Shown: positions 23,817 through 37,418 of the stretch, one piece after another
Numbering within the stretch: the stretch's first letter is position 1
Layout: each line of letters starts with the position of its first letter
NCBI GenBank assembly: GCA_029204225.1
Contig: CM055101.1
Span: 42,062,927-42,126,926 of the forward strand
Direction: 5' to 3'
DNA from: Diphasiastrum complanatum
Lineage: Eukaryota > Streptophyta > Lycopodiopsida > Lycopodiales > Lycopodiaceae
Length of the DNA: 64,000 bases
Notes under the pieces: generated by a model
Database searches by the model: none
Seen by the model: only the letters and a program-made list of their open reading frames with translations
What the model was told of the DNA's origin: nothing
Translations under genes and position numbers: made by a program

Positions 23817-24942
23817 GATGATCGGAAATGCAAAGTAAAATGTGCGAATGTATATCAGAAAGCAGTTCAGGAAGTTTGGAAGGCTTTGGTTGCGAGAAAA
23901 ATAAAAGAGCTTTGCTAACACAAGTGAGGAATGAATCGAATTCAGCCAACTTATAGGTGAATTTGGTGGGTCCATTACACTGAATACTAGTTTGGTTGAT
24001 CAGTTCCGAACAAAAATTTGCAGGCATGTACAGTACTATGAAAATGGGCTATAAAAATCTCGACGAAGGTTTATGGGGATCTGAACCTATCAGGCGAACG
24101 TTTTCCAGGTTTGACGAAGGATGAACCTTTGCCCAAGAGGGTCCTTCGCCCAGGTACTGTCATAAATTCATTTTTCCAAGATCTGAGACTATGGCCGACC
24201 TAATTTTGACACTTTGAAATTATCTAGCAGGTCGTCGAAGGTTCATAATGAGGGTAAGGTGCTCGGCGAAGGTTCCCAAAATGGCATATTACTGATCCTT
24301 CATCTGACTCAAAAACTGGATTTTGTCTAGACAGGAATCTTCAGCCACCTCAAATTAGACAAATCTAGAGTGGATGTACAGTCTAAGAGCTCAGCGAAGG
24401 TTTTTGAAACTGTATAGGCCAAATCTGACCAAAACAGTGATTTTCTAAGTCATTTTTCATCAAAAAAAAAAAATCTTCCTTTTTTCCATGCTGATGACTT
24501 TCTGACTTTTGCTCATCAGTCTTTTTTCAATTTTTCTTTTCTTTTATTTTTTTCGTTCTTTTTGCTTTGTTCTTTTTCTTTTTTCAAAAAACTCAACAAT
24601 TTAAATACTGAAAACAAAAAATTGAAAAACAAATAAAAGCAAAAAACCATTGAGATTAGACTTGCTGAACTGGCGGAGCAGGCTGTCAAAACCTGCGTAA
24701 TCGACTGCCATTCACCAGAGTATCAAATCGTTTTCCATCCAAGTGCTCAAGAATTATTGTGCCATAGTTCAGGATTTCTTTCACTTTATACGGGCCTTCA
24801 TCGGTAAACTTCAACTATCCCTTGATCAGCTTGGTTTTGTACGTCAATGCAAGATCTCCTGGTTTCAGATCCTTTTTGTGCAATCGACGATCGTGACATG
24901 CCTTGCGACGGGCTTTCTCTATTGCTAACGCATGAACTGCCA
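23817..24942 (-). other. Spacer between integrase and the extra ORF, with repeated AACCTTCGCCGAG-like words
   Basis: Between 24060 and 24403 the word CGAAGGTT, usually preceded by a CTCGGC/TCGAC-type triplet, recurs seven times with changes (for example 24262-24276 and 24389-24403). A T-rich stretch follows (24470-24600). The part 24680-24940 may be a decayed integrase C-terminus. Confidence 0.6.
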
Positions 24943-25710
24943 TCAATCGGGTTTCACATAATTTTTGCAACGCTTCATGACGAAGTTTAAAGACTTATCA
25001 TCATTTAATCGTTCTATTGCTGCTATGCGTAAAGATGGGATTAAAAATTCAATTGGCATGACAACATCTTGACCATAAGCCAGTTGAAAAGGTGTTTGAT
25101 TTGTACTATTTTTGTAAGTGATTCTGAATGCCCATACTGTTGCATACAGTTTATGTTTCCAATCAGACCGACTCGCTTCAATTGTCTTTGTCATAATGGT
25201 GCAGAGAATCTTATTGGAAGATTCAGCTTGGCCATTCCCTCTGGGATAGTAGGGAGTATTAAATCTGTGTATCACAAAAAAATCTTCCAATAAACACTTT
25301 ATTGTTTGACTAAGAGAGTGTGTACCCCGGTCATTGACAATCTTGATCAGACATCCAAATCTGATTATAATATTTTCATACAGAAACTTGGCCGTAGATT
25401 TTGCATCAGCAACTTTGACAGCTTTGGCTTCAACCCACTTGGTCATATAATCAGTTGCTACGATAATGTATCGGGCCTGAGATCCTTGCGCAGCGGGATG
25501 AATAGGACCAACATAATCCAGTCCCCATTTTTCAAATGGTGCTTGCGATAAAACCGAATGCAAGGGTTCATAATTCTGTCGAGTAGACCGTCGTGCTTGC
25601 TGGCAAACATCACATGTTTGAATAAGAAATTTTGTGTCCTTATGAAGCGTAGCCACCAACAACCTGATTGCAAAAGTTTGCGAACAGTAATATCTGTAGA
25701 GAAGTGTCAT
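24943..25710 (-). CDS. Ty3/gypsy integrase, catalytic core open
   Basis: A 255-codon open frame. It starts with the end of an HHCC zinc finger (LHKDTKFLIQTCDVCQQARR), then the catalytic core with all three acidic residues: D65 in KWGLDYVGP, D127 in VNDRGTHS and E163 in GNGQAESSNK (D-35-E spacing kept). The core ends with AYGQDVVMPIEF. The frame lacks the first half of the zinc finger and the C-terminal domain, and it may start within a longer ancestral polyprotein. It is the best-preserved retroelement domain in the window. Confidence 0.9.
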   Translation of the reverse strand: MTLLYRYYCSQTFAIRLLVATLHKDTKFLIQTCDVCQQARRSTRQNYEPLHSVLSQAPFEKWGLDYVGPIHPAAQGSQARYIIVATDYMTKWVEAKAVKVADAKSTAKFLYENIIIRFGCLIKIVNDRGTHSLSQTIKCLLEDFFVIHRFNTPYYPRGNGQAESSNKILCTIMTKTIEASRSDWKHKLYATVWAFRITYKNSTNQTPFQLAYGQDVVMPIEFLIPSLRIAAIERLNDDKSLNFVMKRCKNYVKPD

Positions 25711-26133
25711 TCGCCCATGCCATCATGTGAAAACATGATTAAATCTGGTACTTCATGCAGTAAAACACATCTTTGTAAAATATTGTTTGGTCCATGACAA
25801 TACAATTGTTCTGCAATCAATTGATAAGGTTGAGCCTTATGAATCAATTGTCTCTTCTGTATTTTTTGTCAAGGAGTCATTTGGTTGTTCTAGCATCAGG
25901 TACTCAACAATATCCGTTGCCCACTCAGGTATCGCTTCGACATAGAACAATGCAGCATCATGTAGTTCATCATCCACTTCAGTGTTAACTAGTGCGGATT
26001 CGATTCGTGAAATGTGATTGGCTAGATAATGTTGCTTGCCCTTTCAAACCACAATGCGAAAGTCAAATTTAGTCAATAACAATAACCATCTTGCAATACG
26101 TCTAGTATTGCACGTCTTGTTTACCAAGTAAAG

Positions 26134-26319
26134 TTACGGTTGGTGATCCGTATAAAATGCAAAGTGCATTTCCATGAGGTAGTGACGAAATTTTCGAACA
26201 GAAAAAATTATGGCTAACGCTTCACATTCTGTTGTTGAATAATTCTTCTCCGAATCTGTAAGCTGTCTGCTTGCAAATCGTATAGGATAATCCTTCTTGT
26301 AGTCACTCGGTTGCGTCAA
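26134..26319 (-). pseudogene. Gypsy RNase H segment
   Basis: Reads YPIRFASRQLTDSEKNYSTT followed by ECEALAIIFSVRKFRHYL and FYTDHQP. This is the typical RT/RNase H junction with the SR.L...E.NY...E.E.LA...A..K.R.YL pattern and TDH-P. Confidence 0.9.
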
Positions 26320-26425
26320 AACTGATCCAATAACGTATTTTGAGACATCCGTATGAACATGAAATTCTATAGTCCAATCTGGAGAACGCGGTATTGGTGC
26401 TGAAGTTAATGTTTTTTTTAACTTT

Positions 26426-27015
26426 TCAAAGGCTTATAACGTCTCTACTGTCCAAATAGGAACAATAGTCAGTTTGTATATAGGTCATGCCAAATCTACA
26501 AAGAAGATAATAAAAATTTGATAGCAGTTCACATGACCCATAAACACAAACTCCACGAATTGTTGTTGGCAGTGGCAATTCCACAATAACCTTGATCTTA
26601 GAATAATCGGTGGCAATACCATGTCTTGATATCACATGTCCAAACACAACTCCATGGGAAACCCATATTTGGCATTTTTCTGGATTTAGAGAAATTTGAT
26701 ATTTGCTTCATCTTTCAAATACTTTCTCTAATCGATCCAGGTGGTCTGCATCTGTACTATATGGACTCCCAGGTCATCCAAGTAAATTTCAAGGAATTTT
26801 TGCAGATAATCTTTAGAAGAAAATTGCATTACCCTTTGGAACGAACTTGGTGAATTATAGAGTCCAAACGGTATTAGTTTGTAAGCATAGGTGCCCCATT
26901 TTATTGTAAAAGCGGTTTTGTGGCGATCGGCATGTGCTATCTTAACCTGGTTGTAACCACTAAATCCATCCAAGAAACTATAAGCTCCTGCTCCAGCAAG
27001 GCGATCCACAAACAT
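26426..27015 (-). pseudogene. Gypsy reverse transcriptase fragment
   Basis: 27015-26728 reads FLDGFSGYNQVKIAHADRHK and WGTYAYKLIPFGLYNSPSSF, then FLEIYLDDLGVHI. The catalytic YVDD box is YLDD. A frameshift near 26740 leads into FGHVISRHGIATDYSKIKVI (26647-26426). The N-terminal third of RT is missing at 27015. Confidence 0.9.
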
Positions 27016-27426
27016 GAACAGTCATAAAAATACTTAAAGCTACGAATAACTTATCTGCATGACATCAACAACTGATTAGAACAAAAAAAAAATACATTCG
27101 ATACAATACGACAAGACTCAGATTTATTGGAACAGAAATTATAATGCTCACAAAGAATACAAGTCTGAATGTAGACAGAGTCACATTTTTCCTAAATTGA
27201 TACTTTGATGAAACAGAGAAAAAGGACGAATTATTGTGCTCTGACGTTTGATTGATTGAATCAATAATGTTATTATTATATGTCTGATCTAAAGTCTATA
27301 TGTAATTTACATTGGCAGATGCAAGAACAATGAAGCGGTGTCTGACGTTGATCATGAGGAGAGCATGAAGGCTGACACGAAACGGTCAAGCTTGATTATT
27401 GGCACTGCTCTCCTTCTTTTGTGCAG
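27016..27426. other. No gene recognised
   Basis: AT-rich sequence with nothing coding seen. Confidence 0.5.
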
Positions 27427-27696
27427 GTGTGAAGCCCGTAAGTGACGCTCTTGTGATTCCTTTACGGTCCGTTTACTTTGTAACTGTAATAGTTAATGAT
27501 CGTACGTGACTTTCTTTCAGTTTGCTTACGGTTCCATTTTGGAATCAGTTATCATAAGCGACCGTAACTACGCACTTGCGGGACCTTTCGGTCACTTCAG
27601 ATCCATCGTTATAGACTGCAAGCGAAGCTTCTTGTAGTGTCTTATGGTTAGTCCCCTTCGTTACATGTATCCGCTAGTGATCGCAAGTGATGATCT
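27427..27696. repeat. Degenerate ~63-bp minisatellite, interrupted by insertions
   Basis: Diverged units start at about 27427, 27501, 27564, 27619 and 27682 with words such as CGTAAGTGA / CGCAAGTGA and cttnnggtnnctta. The fifth unit is split by the TRIM-like element and resumes at 34811, where cttgcggtgtcttatggtc matches cttgtagtgtcttatggtt at 27631. Confidence 0.6.
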
Positions 27697-27904
27697 TGTT
27701 AAGAACAATAATGTGCGCATTCACGCATGACTAAATAACTAGTTAAAGTGAGAGGGTCCCCAAACGTCACATGACGCTATCTATGTATCGGCAGTTCACT
27801 CTTATCTCATTAATCAATCAATAAAGAATGTAGTTAGTTCTTTCTCTCTGCTATGCTATCTCTCTATTATGTCCGCTGCTACATGAATTCTCTGAAATAC
27901 AATA
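27697..27904 (+). repeat. LTR 1 of the TRIM-like element
   Basis: Starts TGTTAAGAACAATAATGTGC and ends GAAATACAATA. It matches the two halves 28542-28656 and 34696-34810 of LTR 2. Confidence 0.85.
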
Positions 27905-28541
27905 TAGTATCATAGGCATGAGCCCTGACAGTGATCTCAATTCATTCACATTGCATTGTTGAGAAATAGACTGTGTCCTTGAGCCAATTATTCAAAAGGC
28001 AAAGCGGAATGAATCTTGATCCTCTGTAGACCTCTCTTTGCTTCTAGTCAGAACTCGTGAATAGAAGAAATGTCAGAGTCAAGCCCTGGTCCTCCTCTTC
28101 ATCTCCTCAGGTTGATGTGCGATACAATGACACTTGACATCAAAGACAATCCATGATGAAGACATAAATGGCAACTATCTCTTGTGCAGAACAAACAAAA
28201 GTTTAATCAAGTTGCTGAAGCAAGCAACAAATATACAAATTAATGATAAAAGTGGAGCTTCTTGCAGATGTCAGAAAGCTAGATAAGAGGCCGTGCGTAG
28301 ATGTTTGGAAAGCACTGATGTTTTCAACATAGTCCACATGAAGTTCTTGCAGTCCAGAGACATAGACCATGAAGACACAAGATCAAAACAAATCCAATGT
28401 GCTTTCACATGAAGTGGGAGCAGTTTCAGCAATGTCAATATAGATATAATAGTTATGAACTAAATAAGATGATCTATATAAGATCATTTCATATGATATA
28501 AGTAGCATGAATAAATCTGTGAATGCTCCATTAAGTAGGAG
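27905..28541 (+). other. Interior of the TRIM-like element, non-coding
   Basis: Begins with the degenerate initiator-Met primer site. No ORF with family resemblance was seen. The segment before LTR 2 (ttaagtaggag) may be a weak polypurine tract. Confidence 0.7.
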
Positions 28542-28656
28542 TGTTAAGAACAATAATGTGCACATTCACACATGACTAAATAACTAGTTAAAGTGAGAGG
28601 GTCCCCAAATGTCACATGACGGTTTGAACAATTCTCTCTCTCTCTCTCTATGTATG
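28542..28656 (+). repeat. LTR 2 of the TRIM-like element, left half
   Basis: Matches the start of LTR 1 up to the cacatgacg word, then has a (CT) expansion and ends tctatgtatg, where the LARD element is inserted. The right half resumes at 34691. Confidence 0.85.
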
Positions 28657-29496
<840 letters not shown>

Positions 29497-29683
29497 GGGT
29501 CCACGGCCCAAAGTAGTGCCGATCCCTCAACACTAGGCTGTAACTGTCGTGAAGGGGCGCTGTTGTTGGTTCTTTTATTGCTGGGCCATGGGTGCTTTAG
29601 GAAAAGCGTGGATAGAATTCGCTTACGTAAAACTTGAGGCTTTTTTGATTGTTGATTAGCAAGAACTTGGACTTGCCAGATTT

Positions 29684-31620
29684 TCAATAATACCCATAAG
29701 GGTCTGGTGGCCATACCGGATAACCTTGTTCATTGACAATTGGGTAGTTGAGGCATTCCATTGGAGGATCCCAGGATAAATCTTGCTGATGTAATGGATC
29801 TTCATAGATCAGCGCAACTGGTCCCAGTGTCATAGACTCCCCCAAATCATAATGTAGATATGACGTGCTTGCTTGACTCTCTTGTTTGTCCAAGTATTCG
29901 TGGTATGCCATAACCTGACGACTTTCCTCAGCAGTCAATATCATAGATTGAGGACAAGGCTTTGTCATTGTAGGCACTAGTGCTTGTTGTACTGGAGGCC
30001 TATTTGGGCTTGTTGTACTAGTGCTTGTTGTACTGGATTCCCTGGATTTGGCCATTGAAGTATGGATATACCCGGATTTGGCGTTGGTTTGGGCTGCTGC
30101 GTTATGGAACAATGAGACTTTGGTTGAATCTTGCTCATTGAGGGACAATCATCAACTTTAGTCTTCCCTTGGTCATTGCACTTCCTTGTTGAAGGCTGCG
30201 TTATGGCACTTTTCCTTGGATCTTGTGCTGAATTGCCTTCAAGTTGCCTTGTTGACACTGGTCCCCTTTGTAATTCATCACTAAGAATTTTTTGCAATGA
30301 TTGCGCCAAGAGACTTGGTAAAATTGGTTGCACTTCGTCGGATGTCAATTTCTTGACTTCTTCGGTTACCATTGGCGTGAATTCTATCCTCTCTGTCTTA
30401 TGTGATGGTTTTACTTGTTTGCCCAAGGGCATTTTTGCGTACTTTGAGAATTTTGCCAAATTGTCCTCTTCGTCACTCATTTCATAACCCGGTGGCACCA
30501 AGATTTTTTTTTTATAGTGCGTTCATGGTGGAAGGGTCACCACAGGTGCATGTCGGTATGCATAGGCCAAATGTCTCCTGGCTATTTGTGAATTTCTCAT
30601 CGAGCAATCTCGGCATGGACCCAGAACAATATTACAATGCATATAGGAAAGTGATCTTGTATTCACGTGTCCAAATTGACTATGATTAACTACGCATTGT
30701 GAACATGAGAAATCAAATGTTGATGGATCCCCTCAATGTGGACATTCAGCACGACGGTGTTTCCCTCCGCATCCATAGCATCTTACCGAGTGCAATACAC
30801 CATCGCCTCTAAGTTGATAAGCATACACTGGTCATAGATTCCCCTTAGGATCTTCCACAAAATAGACTGGTAGGCTGTTATGGTCCTCCATTGGGTTCAG
30901 TGACATGCAAGAGGATATAACCAAAACTTCTACCTTGCCACTGTTTGTTGAAGAAACTCATGATTTAGATGGATGAATCTGACATCCATCCTTCTGGTGA
31001 GCTCCTTGTTGGCTTGATTCTACTTCTGACCGTTGAACTACTGGATCTTGCCATCGACAAACTTGTTGCTCTGTATTTTGTCCTTTTAATAAGTGTGAAT
31101 TCTTGATTGGACACTTGCTACTTGGATGATCTCCAAAGCAGTAGGTACATTCATCATTTTCAAGAAAATTAACTGTGCGAGCATAAGCTTGATGACAGCC
31201 TGAACTTGAAGTGCAAGGTTCTTGGTCTTTCGTTGCACTTGATCTGCTTGACTTTGCTGCACTTTGTTGCCTCCCACATGTTTCTATTCTTGTTGGATCA
31301 TTGTTCATTGTTGACCTTTGTTCTCCTGATTCCCCATCTGATGATTCATCAGAGCGATAGGGAAAATCCCTCATCCCTTGTGAGTTTTCCATCATGGCAG
31401 CTTCCTTACAGAGTTGTACAGGTGACACATAGGATGCTAATTCTACCATACCAGATCTGACCTTTTTGGGTAGTCCAGCATAGTATTTTGCCATGATGAT
31501 CCATTCAGGAATTGGTGGATTACAATCCTTCACTAATTGGATGATTCGATAGGTGTAGTCTCGGATTGTTTCATTAGGGAACTTGTTTAGCTTAGATAAT
31601 CCTGCATTGGTGGTCTCCAT
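29684..31620 (-). pseudogene. Gag-like polyprotein of LARD copy 1
   Basis: 31620-30958 is a retrotransposon Gag C-terminal region (KFPNETIRDYTYRIIQLV, MAKYYAGLPKKVRSGMVELA) followed by a CCHC zinc knuckle CTYCFGDHPSSKCPIK. The 30501-29684 part is Pro/Ser/Gln-rich and ends near DPYGYY. Between them lies a degenerate double Cys/His knuckle region, better preserved in copy 2. An extra ~66-base block near 30600-30690 is absent from copy 2. Gag packages the RNA into particles; no pol follows. Confidence 0.8.
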
Positions 31621-31706
31621 AGTTCAGCACTAGAATGTCGCAAAGTAGTTGGTTGGTGAATTGCTCCAAGGTTTGCTCAATGACTCTGGTGTTCCAACCT
31701 CCCTTT

Positions 31707-31738
31707 TTTTTTTTTTTTTTTTTTTTTTTTGGGGGGGG
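31707..31738. repeat. Homopolymer T tract followed by G8
   Basis: About 24 T then 8 G. The second LARD copy has only a short T run at the equivalent place (42801). Confidence 0.9.
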
Positions 31739-32289
31739 ATGGAGAAGAAGAAGAGAAGAGAATTGGTAAACAGTGGATCAGTATGGATGATAATAAGACA
31801 TAAATGGATTTATCTAGCAGAGATGGAGATAGAAGATGGTATAGAAGAATGATGGATGGATAGTGGTTGATGTGGAAGGAACTGATTGGCTTGATCTAAG
31901 GTTCATTCACTTGATTCAGTCTAGGAATGTTGGATCTTGATGGATAATGTGACTGCAACCTAGATTTGACAAGATCTGATCAGTTTTAGTTGGCTAACAA
32001 TGTGATTTTAGCTCTTTTCCTTGGTATTTTGTGATTTTTTTTTTTTGAGATTTCTTCAGATTTAAGTGGATCTAACCTTCAACCTTCCTACAGTAGCTGT
32101 ATCTGGACCATTTATAGACAATGTGAGTTCTGCAAGAGTTCTTGATGGACAAATCTGTCAGGATCTTGAAAAAAACTCAATTTTTTGGCACTTTTTCTTA
32201 GATATTTAAAAATCTAACTATTGGATATTCACAAAAATTTCACAGTAGCCAGATCTAGGTTAGATCAATCTATAAAACTCTTTGAAAAG

Positions 32290-33480
32290 GTTACTTCCAA
32301 ACAGATATCAAAAAATAATGGAAAAACTACATTTTTTTTGGGTCTTTTTGCAAAATTTTAAGATTTTCTACGAAAAAACCCTCGCAGACTGGTATGAACT
32401 TGTATCTCAGTCAGATTTTATTTGCTCACCAAGCTGCAAGAGTTACTTCACAAAGAAACTCAAAAAATCTGAAAAAAAAAAAAAGTGCATTTTTTTGGGG
32501 TTTTTTGCAAAATTTGAAGATTTTCTGGGAAAAAACCCTCACAGACTAGTATGCACTTGTATCTTAGTCAGATTCAGCTGCTCACCAAGCTGCGAGAGTT
32601 ACTTCCCAAGGAAACTCAAAACATCTTGAAAAAAGTTTGTGTTGTTTTGCAAAATTTTAAGATTTTCTAGAAAAAAACCCTTGTAGACTGGTATGCACTT
32701 GTATCTCAGTCAGATTCAGCTGCGAGAGTTACTTCCCAAGGAAATTCAAAAAATCTTGAAAAAAGTGTATTTTTTTGGTGTTTTTTTGCAAAATTTTAAA
32801 ATTTTCTCAAAAAAAAATCCTCACAGACTGGCATGCACTTGTATCTAAGTCAGATTCACTTGCTCACAAAGCTGCAAGAGTTACTTCCCAAGTAAACTTA
32901 AAAAATCTTGAAAAAACTGCATTTTTTGGGGGATTTTTGGCCAAATTTTGATATTTTTTGAGAACTAATCTTCGCAAGCTGTTATGTGCTTGTCTCTGAG
33001 TCAGATCCACTTGCTTACCAAGCTACAAGAGTTACCTCCCAAGGAAACTCAGAAATTTGTTGTATGAGAAGCTCCTAGGCCACTTTTTGCTCTTGGGAAC
33101 CTTCACAGAGACACTTTTTTTGGGATCTAAATCTCGCAGACTTCTCTGTGTCCTTGTCTCAGTGAGATGGAACTTCAGAGAGCTCTACAAAGGTTACTTC
33201 CCAAGGAAACTCAAAAATTTGTTGTCTGAGAAGGTTTTAGGCCATTTTTGCTCTTGAGAACATTCATAGGGACACTTTTTTTGGGATCTAACTCTCGCAG
33301 ACTTCTCTGTGTCTTTGTCTCAGTGAGATGGAACTTCAGAGAGCTCTACAAAGGTTAGTTTTGAGTTTTTTATTTTTTTTATTTTTACAAAGGATTTTTG
33401 AATTTTTTTTGGTTTTTCTCTGTTTTTTCAAAATCTGATGGGAACTAACTCTCACAGGCTTCTATGCAAGTTTGGGACAG
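32290..33480 (-). repeat. Tandem repeat array in the LARD leader, unit about 135-165 bp
   Basis: The landmark word gcagactggtatgcacttgt recurs at about 32386, 32550, 32685, 32825, 32974, 33130, 33295 and 33455 with growing divergence to the right. Each unit has a T-rich part, cagact..tatgcacttgtatctcagtc, and agagttacttcccaaggaaa. The array lies between the primer site and gag, in the transcribed leader. Confidence 0.9.
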
Positions 33481-33843
33481 TACCCTGGAGCTGCTGCCAG
33501 TCATGCAAAGGTTCATGCCCACTGGTTTTTGAGATTTCAAAATCTGATGAGATTTTGCCTCTCTTTTCCCTCCAAAAACAGATTTTGAGTTTTTTTTTTT
33601 CTAATTTTTATGGATCTTATGGATTAATGAAGGGATTTGGTGCTTGAATCTGATCCTCCCACCCCACAATCTCTCCCTACAGTGCAAACAAACCAAAAAA
33701 AATCACAAAAAATGACAAAAACTAACACTACTCACACTATTCTACCCCTCAAATCCGATTTTTTTGGTGTTAAAAGAGAAGAGAGAGAAGAGGAGAGGGA
33801 GAGAAAAGAGAGAAGAAGAGAGTGCGAGAAAAACTATGTGGCA

Positions 33844-33862
33844 CTCCCTGACAATGGCGCCA
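33844..33862 (-). other. Primer-binding site of LARD copy 1
   Basis: The minus strand reads TGGCGCCATTGTCAGGGAG one base from the right LTR. It is the TGGCGCCGTTG-type site of many plant gypsy elements (usually assigned to tRNA-Asp; from general knowledge). Confidence 0.85.
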
Positions 33863-33863
33863 T

Positions 33864-34690
<827 letters not shown>

Positions 34691-34695
34691 GTATG

Positions 34696-34810
34696 GGCAG
34701 TTCGCTCTTATCTCCTTAATCAATCAATAAAGAATGTAGTTAGTTCTTTCTCTATGCTATGCTATCTCTCTATTCTGTCCGCTGCTACATGAATTATCTG
34801 AAATACAATA
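34696..34810 (+). repeat. LTR 2 of the TRIM-like element, right half
   Basis: Continues LTR 1 from gcagttc.ctcttatctc to GAAATACAATA, followed by the GATCT duplication and then minisatellite sequence to 34875. Confidence 0.85.
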
Positions 34811-34875
34811 GATCTTGCGGTGTCTTATGGTCAGTCTTCTTCGGGACATTGAAACTGGTCTCTACCACTGACCGT

Positions 34876-35605
34876 TGTTGGAGGGTGTGCGGATCCAAGG
34901 CAACCCTAACCCTAGTTAATAAGTGAGAGGGATTTGGCACCCTGTGTGTGTAAGTCCAACCCAATGATCACATAGTTATTTGATTAGTTACAAGTCAATA
35001 AAAGGACTTTAGGCCTTTTTGCGGGATGTTTTAATGTCGCAGGGCCTAAATGTCAAGTTGGTGAATAAAGTTGGGTTTTCCTCCAAATTGGATGGTTCTT
35101 GCTCTTTTTAAAATTTGAATAATTAGGGAGGCAAAAATGGACCAATAGGATTCAGTGGCCAGGGTCCTCCTCTCTACTATAAAAAGGGACCAACTCAAGT
35201 TGCTCCTCATGTTCATTTTCTCATTTCAATGAAGCAAATTGGTTCTCTTCAGAAATGGATTGATGAATGTCCTTGCTCTCTATCACTTTTCCTCCATCTC
35301 TCATGCTTCCTTTGGATTTGCTAATTGTTGAATTATTGTTATTGGAATTGTGTGTTATTATACTTTTATGAGAGAGAAAGGGAGAGAGAGAAAGAGTAAG
35401 CTATCTTTGTTGTGGATCGTAGTGTTAATGGATCGTGGGGTTAATGGATGTTAGAGATAGATGTGAATCCTCCATTCATGTTGAAATCTGAACTATGCTA
35501 TTGCTATCATGGAACGAACCTACGCGTGACAACTAACTTCATCTCTTTGATGCTAGATTGACTAGATCGTGGTTTGAGGTTAGGCCAGGAAATAAACCCA
35601 CTACA
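34876..35605 (+). repeat. 5' LTR of a Ty3/gypsy element
   Basis: Starts TGTTGGAGGGT and ends CCCACTACA, with a TATA box TATAAAAAGG at 35178. A gypsy-type primer site follows. It is inserted in the resumed minisatellite. An inverted, truncated copy lies at 17846-18415. No 3' LTR was found downstream. Confidence 0.88.
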
Positions 35606-35609
35606 ATTT

Positions 35610-35628
35610 TGGCACCGTTGTCAGGGAG
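35610..35628 (+). other. Primer-binding site of the gypsy element
   Basis: TGGCACCGTTGTCAGGGAG, four bases after the LTR. It is a variant of the site in the LARD elements. Confidence 0.85.
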
Positions 35629-36844
35629 CTACGCCAATTTTCCAGTTTGCAGCATGTTTGTTGGATGGTTAGCTTGCATTAGGCATCTTGTCGTGGCATG
35701 AATAGTGTTAGATCTGCATTTAGGGTTAGTTTGGGAGTGATTTTGCTTGATTTGAGTGGATTTGCTTGTTTGAAATCTAATTTGATTGTTAAACAGGAAA
35801 AGCTATTCAGATCACCAATCTTAAGATCCATTTGGATATGAGATATCAGAAAAAAACAACAAAAATCGGTCAAATCTGCCAGATTTTGGTCAAAAGGAGA
35901 CAAAAAGCGTCATCAGAACTTATAACTTTCTGCCCTCTTTCATGAAACCTTCGTCGAGTTGCAGACACCTTTGGTTTTGATAAAAAAAACCTTCAATTTA
36001 AAGGGCGAAGATTAATTCCCAGCAGATTTCTAGAAACATCAGAAAAATCGCAAAAAAACACCAAAAAATCATCAAAACTCTAAAAATACAGAAAAAGATC
36101 CTTTGCTTAATTCACTGTACATAGGTGTGATTCATATCTATCTACTGCCAAGTCGATGAAGAATAACATAAAAAATAGAAGGGTTTATAGAAGATCAGTT
36201 GTCATATTGCCATATTTTTGCCAAGAAAATCATTTTTTTGCAAAAATACCAGTATTACTCTTGATCCTTTGCCAGAACCTTCGCCGAGTTTTCAGAACAT
36301 TCTATTATAGTAAAAAACTATTTTTGAGTTCGGCAAAGATTCTTCTTGTTCAGATCATAGAAAATCTTGATTTTTACCCTTGCCAAACTACAGAAACTGT
36401 ATTTTCTTGTGTTAGAAACCTTTGTTTGGTTTTCCATAGTTTTATGAGTGTCAAATCTTTCATCTGAGAGGTCGACAAAGGTTATTTCCCAAGAAATTGT
36501 CAGAAAAGTCGATCAGACAGTTTTTTTTTTCAAAAATATCACTATTGAACCTTCGCTGAGCCAACCTTCGCCTAGTGAACCTTCGCCAATCCTATTTTTA
36601 GGTACTGATTTTTCACATTAAGTCTCTGTCAAAATTTGGATCAAATCTGATATATTTTGGTATGGATTCTGAGAAATTTTTCATTTTTGAGAAGTATCGA
36701 TTGATTGAATTTTGAAATCTTTTTCACGATATAGAAATTAGATTTTAGGAAAGTGGAATAGATCTAGCAGATCTAATCTGAGATAGTTTTTGATTGAAAA
36801 ATCTAGATCCAATCTCATTGTTTGCTTGATTTGAATTTGTAAAG
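35629..36844 (+). other. Long gypsy leader with recurring AACCTTCGCCGAG words
   Basis: No ORF with family resemblance. The word recurs at about 35946, 36276 and three times in 36547-36590 with changes. The same word family occurs in the integrase/extra-ORF spacer of the minus-strand gypsy at 24.1-24.4 kb. Confidence 0.7.
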
Positions 36845-37396
36845 ATGGTTGCCCCTGGAGCTGCTCCACAAGAAGTCAATCCAATTATTGTTAGAAGAGC
36901 ACCCCGTTTGGATCTATCCAAATATAATGGATTAACAGATCCAATTATATTTCTTCAGGTCTATGCTGAATTATGTGAAGTCTATGACAAGATTTATCCT
37001 AAAGATAAACTTAAGCTGTTTCTTATGGCCTTAACGGGCACAACACAAGATTGGTATTATAACGATACACCAACAACATCAGGAGTCTATCCAAATCTTC
37101 ATGTGGAAAAACAAAAATATCAGGATATGAGGCAATGGATTAAACATCTGCAAGAAGAAGAGGAGCTTGAAGCTGCTAAAGCAACAGCCGAAGTTCATTC
37201 TTCACCATTGCAGCCACCAAGAAATTCATGTACGAATATGAATGACCAGTCGCATCATCATGAAGAACCCTTCAAGATGACTGAATCGGAAGTGCCGCAA
37301 ACGGAACTGCTCATGAATATTTTATCTAGCAAGATCAATATTTCATTGGGAGAGTTTCTGAAGTTGGTGCCAAAGGCAAAAGAAGTCTTAGTGTAA
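36845..37396 (+). CDS. Gypsy Gag N-terminal fragment
   Basis: It has a clear ATG after the leader and reads RAPRLDLSKYNGLTDPIIFL, YPKDKLKLFLMALTGTTQDW and YY, the F-G-DP-FL...D..K...F..L.G.A..WY pattern of retrotransposon Gag. A Glu-rich helix follows. The frame stops at 37394-37396, and gypsy homology stops at the same place, where copia sequence begins. So Gag is truncated by a junction. Confidence 0.75.
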   Translation: MVAPGAAPQEVNPIIVRRAPRLDLSKYNGLTDPIIFLQVYAELCEVYDKIYPKDKLKLFLMALTGTTQDWYYNDTPTTSGVYPNLHVEKQKYQDMRQWIKHLQEEEELEAAKATAEVHSSPLQPPRNSCTNMNDQSHHHEEPFKMTESEVPQTELLMNILSSKINISLGEFLKLVPKAKEVLV

Positions 37397-37418
37397 AAGC
37401 TAGCTCAAGTAGACCTTC

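Larger units (their letters stand above)
21236..27015 (-). mobile_element. Ty3/gypsy element relic with an extra 3' ORF
   Basis: Minus-strand order: RT (27015-26426), RNase H (about 26319), integrase (25710-24943), a ~1.1-kb spacer, then a large extra ORF (23816-21236). Gag, protease and both LTRs are missing. An additional ORF after integrase is a feature of the non-chromoviral Tat/Athila-type gypsy lineage; lineage assignment is inference. Confidence 0.8.
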